A stretch of 9,426 bases of DNA from Cytophagales bacterium (GTDB taxonomy: Bacteria; Bacteroidota; Bacteroidia; Cytophagales; JAAEPT01): contig WTJX01000637.1 of NCBI GenBank assembly GCA_011524675.1, forward strand, positions 1,635 through 11,060, read 5' to 3'. Position 1 is the stretch's first letter. Every line of letters begins with the position of its first letter. This document shows, one piece after another, positions 6,224-9,426 of this stretch. The notes under the pieces were generated by a model, which saw only the letters and a program-made list of their open reading frames with translations, searched no databases and had not been told where the DNA came from. A program made the translations under genes and the position numbers.

Positions 6224-6712
6224 CTATTCTTCTTTTTGTTGAACTTTCTTTCCTATAACAAAGACAGAAACCAAGCTTACAACAGTACCTCCAGCAATAA
6301 TCCCTCCCACAGTTGTTGCTCCAATAGAAGCCAAATAAGTACCGCTAGCAATTCCAACCAAACCAATTATTAATCCGAAAATTTGACCTAAAAAACTTTG
6401 TCTTGATTGACTTGAGACAACTTTATGTTCCATAGAGATTCTATGTTTTTGCTGAGTTTCTGCCATTCCCATGATTCTATCTGCACCGTTGGGTATAACA
6501 GAATTGTATTGAACCAAGGATTCAGCGTCAGGTAAAGGACCTGAATGCGATTTTTCTTGAATCATGGTAATAGAAATACTTCTCAGTATTTCTAACTTTT
6601 TGAGGGGACTTATACCTTTAAACACTTCAGGATTAAGTTCAATTAAATCTTGCTCAATCTCTTGAAGTTCTCGGGGAGTTTCGGTTTTTATGGGCTTATT
6701 ATTTTTTGACAA
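6224..6712 (-). CDS. DUF2335 family two-helix membrane protein
   Basis: The 162 residues comprise a charged helical N-terminus (1-50), the DUF2335 signature (56-91: SGPLPDAESLVQYN, then NGADRIMGMAETQQKHR) and two C-terminal membrane helices (about 108-128 and 134-154) rich in Gly and Ala, ending in a basic tail. The family function is unknown; the layout of a soluble helical part plus two glycine-rich helices recalls small pore or holin-like proteins, but this is inference. The start is TTG: in-frame TAA lies five codons upstream, no ATG lies between, and the first internal Met (50) is too far in. It begins 7 bases after the stop of the 79-codon gene, so the two are surely co-transcribed. Confidence 0.85.
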   Translation of the reverse strand: MSKNNKPIKTETPRELQEIEQDLIELNPEVFKGISPLKKLEILRSISITMIQEKSHSGPLPDAESLVQYNSVIPNGADRIMGMAETQQKHRISMEHKVVSSQSRQSFLGQIFGLIIGLVGIASGTYLASIGATTVGGIIAGGTVVSLVSVFVIGKKVQQKEE

Positions 6713-6719
6713 ATGATAA

Positions 6720-6959
6720 TTATTTTAGTTTTAGTTCTTTTTGGAATTTTTTTTCAAACTTGCTTTTAGAAACTTTAAAATCGTTTCCTACATTTAACCA
6801 ATCCGAAAATAAAGACTTCAAATCAGCTTGTTCGGGAGTTTTTGAAGTATTATAACTGAAATAAGAACCTGATAGATTAAGAATAGAGCCGAAGCCAACC
6901 CAAAAATTATTTTTAGGCAAAAGAAAATCTGTCTTTGATATTTTATTTATATTGAACAT
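6720..6959 (-). CDS. Small hypothetical protein paired with DUF2335
   Basis: Predicted as a 79-residue soluble protein beginning MFNINKISKTDFLLPKNN. I chose the ATG at 6959. Another in-frame ATG at 6989 would add ten residues, but it lies almost on top of a possible -7 box (6995-7002) and would have no leader. The middle has a Gly/Ser/Asn/Tyr stretch (WVGFGSILNLSGSYFSYNTSK) followed by an acidic-to-basic helical C-terminus (DLKSLFSDW, KKFQKELKLK). There is no signal peptide, membrane helix or recognised domain. The 7-base gap to DUF2335 marks a two-gene operon; a role with the membrane protein, for example as regulator or partner, is plausible but unproven. Confidence 0.7.
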   Translation of the reverse strand: MFNINKISKTDFLLPKNNFWVGFGSILNLSGSYFSYNTSKTPEQADLKSLFSDWLNVGNDFKVSKSKFEKKFQKELKLK

Positions 6960-6994
6960 AATTTTTATTTTAAATATACGAAAAAACATCTTTC

Positions 6995-7002
6995 CAAATA
7001 TG
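6995..7002 (-). promoter_or_regulatory. Possible -7 box for the DUF2335 unit
   Basis: On the minus strand this reads CATATTTG, one mismatch from the Bacteroidota consensus TAnnTTTG. Transcription would begin near 6988, leaving about a 29-base leader before the ATG at 6959. No clear -33 TTG is seen. Confidence 0.3.
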
Positions 7003-7224
7003 ATGTAAAAGTAATAAAAAAACTAAAGCTAAGAACGTATAAAAGTAATTTTGGTTTTGGTTAAAGCCTTCTTAAAAGCTTTTGCTCTTAATATGAATCC
7101 ATCAGATATCAGCCCTTCCTACTTCTGCAACGGTAAAAGAAGCTTGTTTTTGTAACAATTGGATATCTAAAAAAGTTACTTAAAACCACCTTTTAATAAT
7201 GCTTCTTAGAAATTAAAATTTTAT
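7003..7224. other. Spacer between divergent units, with a possible decayed reading frame
   Basis: No intact gene is present. On the minus strand, 7179-7102 reads VTFLDIQLLQKQASFTVAEV and on to a TGA; after a change of frame near 7108, SDGFILRAKAFKKALTKTK and a few residues run to a TAG at 7029-7031. The two halves read like one protein tail with a single frameshift. I do not recognise it, and it may be chance in A-rich DNA. Confidence 0.25.
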
Positions 7225-7232
7225 TATATTTG
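7225..7232 (+). promoter_or_regulatory. -7 promoter element for the Lgt-like/radical SAM operon
   Basis: TATATTTG matches TAnnTTTG exactly. Transcription would start near 7239, giving a leader of about 140 bases before the TTG at 7381. The -33 position (near 7202-7206) has only a weak TCTT, so the box is supported mainly by its exact match and position. Confidence 0.5.
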
Positions 7233-7243
7233 AATTATAATTA

Positions 7244-7272
7244 AAATAAGCAAAACCATCTTTCGCTTATTT
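7244..7272 (+). promoter_or_regulatory. Leader hairpin or operator
   Basis: AAATAAGC (7244-7251) and GCTTATTT (7265-7272) are perfect inverted arms with a 13-base loop. They begin about five bases after the predicted transcription start. This would fold at the 5' end of the mRNA, or be bound as DNA by a regulator. No T-run follows at once, so it is not an obvious terminator. Confidence 0.4.
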
Positions 7273-7274
7273 GG

Positions 7275-7288
7275 ATGTTGACCAACAT
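7275..7288. promoter_or_regulatory. Second dyad, 6-2-6
   Basis: ATGTTG-AC-CAACAT is a perfect palindrome three bases after the preceding hairpin. Its short central spacing favours a protein-binding site over an RNA stem. Confidence 0.35.
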
Positions 7289-7309
7289 TTAATGTAGGAC
7301 TGTGAATAT

Positions 7310-7357
7310 ATGCAAAGCATTCTAAAAGAACTATCAGGACTTATAAACCATAATTAG
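7310..7357 (+). other. Possible 15-codon leader peptide
   Basis: ATG at 7310 opens MQSILKELSGLINHN, ending at an amber codon 24 bases before the TTG of the Lgt-like gene. After the TAG the same frame reads ELTEIKEN to a TGA at 7382-7384 that overlaps the TTG start. It could be a leader peptide coupling translation, or a remnant of an earlier coding end. The evidence is weak. Confidence 0.2.
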
Positions 7358-7380
7358 GAGCTAACAGAAATTAAAGAAAA

Positions 7381-8127
7381 TTGAGAATCCCTTTCGAGCC
7401 ATATTTATTCGGTATTAAAATCAACATCCACCTCATTCTTGAGTACTTAGCTTTCTTTTGTAGTTATCGTTATTATAAATATCTCAGATCAAAAGAGGTA
7501 GATCACATTGGCGATAATAATCGTTTATCTATTATCATAGGAGCAGCTGCGGGGGCATACTTAGGTTCTAGAGTAGTAGGACTTTTAGAAAACCCTTTGC
7601 TTGTAATGAATGAAAAATCTATCATCGACATCCTCAACTCCAAAACAATTATGGGTGGCTTGTTTGGTGGGCTGATGGGAGTTGAAATAGCAAAAAAAAT
7701 AATCGGAGAGCGTAACTCTTCTGGAGACTTATTTACTTTTCCCATTATACTAGGTATTTTTATTGGTAGAATAGGTTGTTTTTTGAGTGGAACTAAAGAG
7801 TTTACATATGGTATTCAAACCCAGTTTCCATTAGGAATGAACTTAGGAGACAATGTCAATAGACACCCGATAGCACTCTATGAACTCATCTACCTACTGG
7901 TATTATTCATTGTATTACAGAGAGTCAAAAACGCAAACTTTCATTTGAAGAAGGGTACATTATTCAAGCTCTTTATGATTTGTTATTTTGGTTTTAGGTT
8001 TATCATTGAATTTATAAAACCCAATACCTTCTTTATAGCACACTTAAGCTCTATACAGTGGCTCTGCCTTATTTGCTGGGCTTATTATTATAAAATCTTT
8101 ACAAACCCCATAAGACATGCCCACTAG
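7381..8127 (+). CDS. Lgt-family membrane protein lacking key catalytic residues
   Basis: The 248-residue polytopic protein has the fold signatures of prolipoprotein diacylglyceryl transferase, which moves diacylglyceryl from phosphatidylglycerol to lipoprotein cysteines in the inner membrane. It conserves YLGSR (Arg64), GRIG (Arg130), RHPIALYE (161-168) and FRFIIEF (Arg206, Glu210), plus a C-terminal SSIQWL element. By hand alignment to E. coli Lgt it lacks Tyr26 (Ile19 here), His103 of the HGG motif (Phe95, in LFGG), Asn146 (Cys133) and Glu151 (Thr138). It is thus probably a paralogue with another substrate or a binding role. The start is TTG: TAA at 7372-7374 is in frame and no Met occurs before residue 76. 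Its last 11 bases overlap the radical SAM gene, implying translational coupling. An orthodox lgt should exist elsewhere in the genome. Confidence 0.88.
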   Translation: MRIPFEPYLFGIKINIHLILEYLAFFCSYRYYKYLRSKEVDHIGDNNRLSIIIGAAAGAYLGSRVVGLLENPLLVMNEKSIIDILNSKTIMGGLFGGLMGVEIAKKIIGERNSSGDLFTFPIILGIFIGRIGCFLSGTKEFTYGIQTQFPLGMNLGDNVNRHPIALYELIYLLVLFIVLQRVKNANFHLKKGTLFKLFMICYFGFRFIIEFIKPNTFFIAHLSSIQWLCLICWAYYYKIFTNPIRHAH

Positions 8128-9426
8128 AAAATATACGTATTACGATCATACCATAAGCCTATGCCCAGAATGTTTAAGGCGCGTAGATGCCAAAATAGTC
8201 TTTGAAGGCAATAGTGTGTTTATGCTTAAGAGATGCCCAGAACATGGCACATCAAAGGTACTTATCTCAGATGATAAGGAATATTACAAAAACATTAGAA
8301 ACTACAATAAACCATCCGAAACGCCTTACAAATTCAATACAGAAACACACTATGGCTGTCCCTATGATTGTGGTCTCTGTACTGATCATGAACAACACTC
8401 ATGCCTTACCGTAGTAGAAATTACAGACAGGTGTAACCTTACGTGTCCTACCTGCTATGCAGGTTCTTCCCCTACCTATGGTAGGCATAGAACGGTAGAA
8501 GAGGTGAAAAAAATGTTAGATACAATAGTCGAGAATGAAAAAGAACCAGATGTAGTCCAGATAAGTGGTGGAGAACCCACCATGCACCCTGATTTTTTTG
8601 AAATCTTAGATTATGCAAAGTCCTTACCTATCAAACATTTAATGTTAAATACCAATGGTATTAAAATTTCAAAAGACTACGACTTTGCTAAAAAATTAAA
8701 ATCTTATACACCCAATTTTGAAATTTATCTTCAATTTGACTCTTTTGAAAGCTCAGTCTTAACCTCTATGAGGGGGGCAAACCTTTTGAAGGTAAGGGAA
8801 AATGCACTATCAAACCTTAATAAATTAAATCTCTCTACTACATTGGTTGTTACCTTGCAAAAAGGATTGAACGACATGGAAATTGGCAAAATCATAGATT
8901 ATGCGTTAAAACAAAAATGTGTAAGGGGTGTAACTTTTCAGCCAACTCAAATCGCTGGTAGGCTCGAAAATTTCAATGAACAAACAGACAGAATAACACT
9001 CACAGAAGTGAGACGTAAGATATTAGAGCAAGCAAACATTTTTCAACCGGATGATTTGATTCCTGTCCCTTGTAACCCTGATGCTCTGGTCATGGGCTAT
9101 GCCTTAAAATTAAATGGAAAAGTAGTCCCGTTAACTAGATATATCAACCCAGCGGACTTATTGGACAACAGTAAAAACACTATCGTTTACGAACAAGACG
9201 AAGAGTTAAAACAAAAAATGTTCGATATATTTAGCACAGGTATTTCTGCTGACAAAGCCTCATCTAAGTTGCACTCACTGCTATGCTGTTTGCCATTTGT
9301 AAGCGCTCCAAAACTTGCTTATGAAAACTTATTTAGGATCATTATCATGGAATTTGTAGATGCACACAATTTTGATGTTAGGTCAATTAAAAAATCTTGT
9401 GTGCATATTGTAAACAAAGACAACAA
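8117..9426 (+). CDS. Radical SAM protein of the tetraether-lipid-synthase-like family, C-terminus cut by window edge
   Basis: ATG at 8117, inside the end of the Lgt-like gene, opens a frame to the window end (436 full codons). The N-terminus has a metal-site pattern, Cys16-x2-Cys19 and Cys40-x2-His43 (CPEC, CPEHG). GCPYDCGLC gives Cys81, Cys85, Cys88 with Cys96 after it, probably one auxiliary iron-sulfur cluster. The SAM cluster is Cys106-x3-Cys110-x2-Cys113 (TDRCNLTCPTCYAGS). The SAM-binding GGE follows at 151-153 (QISGGEPT). Later Cys319 (PVPCNPD), Cys390/391 and Cys428 (KKSCVH) fit further ligands; the family usually ends in another Cys motif just beyond this point. This arrangement is that of the MJ0619/Tes-like group, whose archaeal members join lipid chains by C-C bonds. 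A lipid substrate is inferred from family and from the coupled Lgt-like gene, not shown. Confidence 0.88.
   Translation, partial: MPTRKYTYYDHTISLCPECLRRVDAKIVFEGNSVFMLKRCPEHGTSKVLISDDKEYYKNIRNYNKPSETPYKFNTETHYGCPYDCGLCTDHEQHSCLTVVEITDRCNLTCPTCYAGSSPTYGRHRTVEEVKKMLDTIVENEKEPDVVQISGGEPTMHPDFFEILDYAKSLPIKHLMLNTNGIKISKDYDFAKKLKSYTPNFEIYLQFDSFESSVLTSMRGANLLKVRENALSNLNKLNLSTTLVVTLQKGLNDMEIGKIIDYALKQKCVRGVTFQPTQIAGRLENFNEQTDRITLTEVRRKILEQANIFQPDDLIPVPCNPDALVMGYALKLNGKVVPLTRYINPADLLDNSKNTIVYEQDEELKQKMFDIFSTGISADKASSKLHSLLCCLPFVSAPKLAYENLFRIIIMEFVDAHNFDVRSIKKSCVHIVNKDN

Noticed and set aside
7503..7745. 80-codon minus-strand frame
   Set aside because: It is fully inside the Lgt-like gene, whose motifs and overlap with the next gene fix the coding strand.
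7381..8127. Calling the gene lgt outright
   Set aside because: Positions equivalent to Tyr26, His103, Asn146 and Glu151 of E. coli Lgt are substituted, so the standard function is doubtful.
8202..8414. 70-codon plus-strand frame in another phase
   Set aside because: It overlaps the radical SAM gene exactly where the cysteine motifs lie, so it is a shadow frame.

Overview
The window looks like chromosomal DNA of an AT-rich member of the Bacteroidota, probably Cytophagales-like. The reasons are a secreted family 2 glycoside hydrolase of the DUF4982 type, a HAMP-less histidine kinase with an AHQLGTP H-box, TAnnTTTG-type -7 promoter elements, no clear Shine-Dalgarno sequences and frequent TTG starts. 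The phylum is an inference from these traits, not from a marker gene search.

Layout. 1-2098 (minus): N-terminal 699 residues of an exported GH2 beta-galactosidase-type enzyme, cut by the window edge. 2099-2477: no convincing gene. 2478-4007 (minus): membrane sensor histidine kinase. 4008-4150: divergent control region with a perfect 7-2-7 palindrome just before hemA. 4151-5422 (plus): hemA, glutamyl-tRNA reductase, the first committed enzyme of C5 tetrapyrrole synthesis. 5423-6223: 800 bases without a gene between convergent genes, holding degenerate AGTACAAAG/CACTAA repeats (5465-5846) and a 269-bp structured segment bounded by an 11-bp inverted repeat (5870-6138) that contains a 28-codon transposase-like fragment, i.e. 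a possible MITE or decayed insertion sequence. 6224-6959 (minus): a two-gene unit of a 79-residue hypothetical protein followed by a DUF2335 two-helix membrane protein. 7003-7380: a non-coding stretch with a good -7 box and two dyads before the next operon.

The most interesting part is 7381-9426 (plus): an Lgt-family membrane protein whose reading frame overlaps by 11 bases a radical SAM protein of the tetraether-lipid-synthase (Tes/MJ0619)-like type, still open at the window end. The Lgt homologue keeps the arginines, RHP..LYE and FRF..E motifs of prolipoprotein diacylglyceryl transferase but has lost the residues matching E. coli Tyr26, His103, Asn146 and Glu151. The pair is therefore unlikely to do ordinary lipoprotein maturation. 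My hypothesis is that the Lgt-like protein binds or presents a lipid (or transfers a different group) on which the radical SAM enzyme acts, giving an undescribed lipid or prenyl modification in Bacteroidota. The other genes (GH2, kinase, hemA) show no functional link to this pair.
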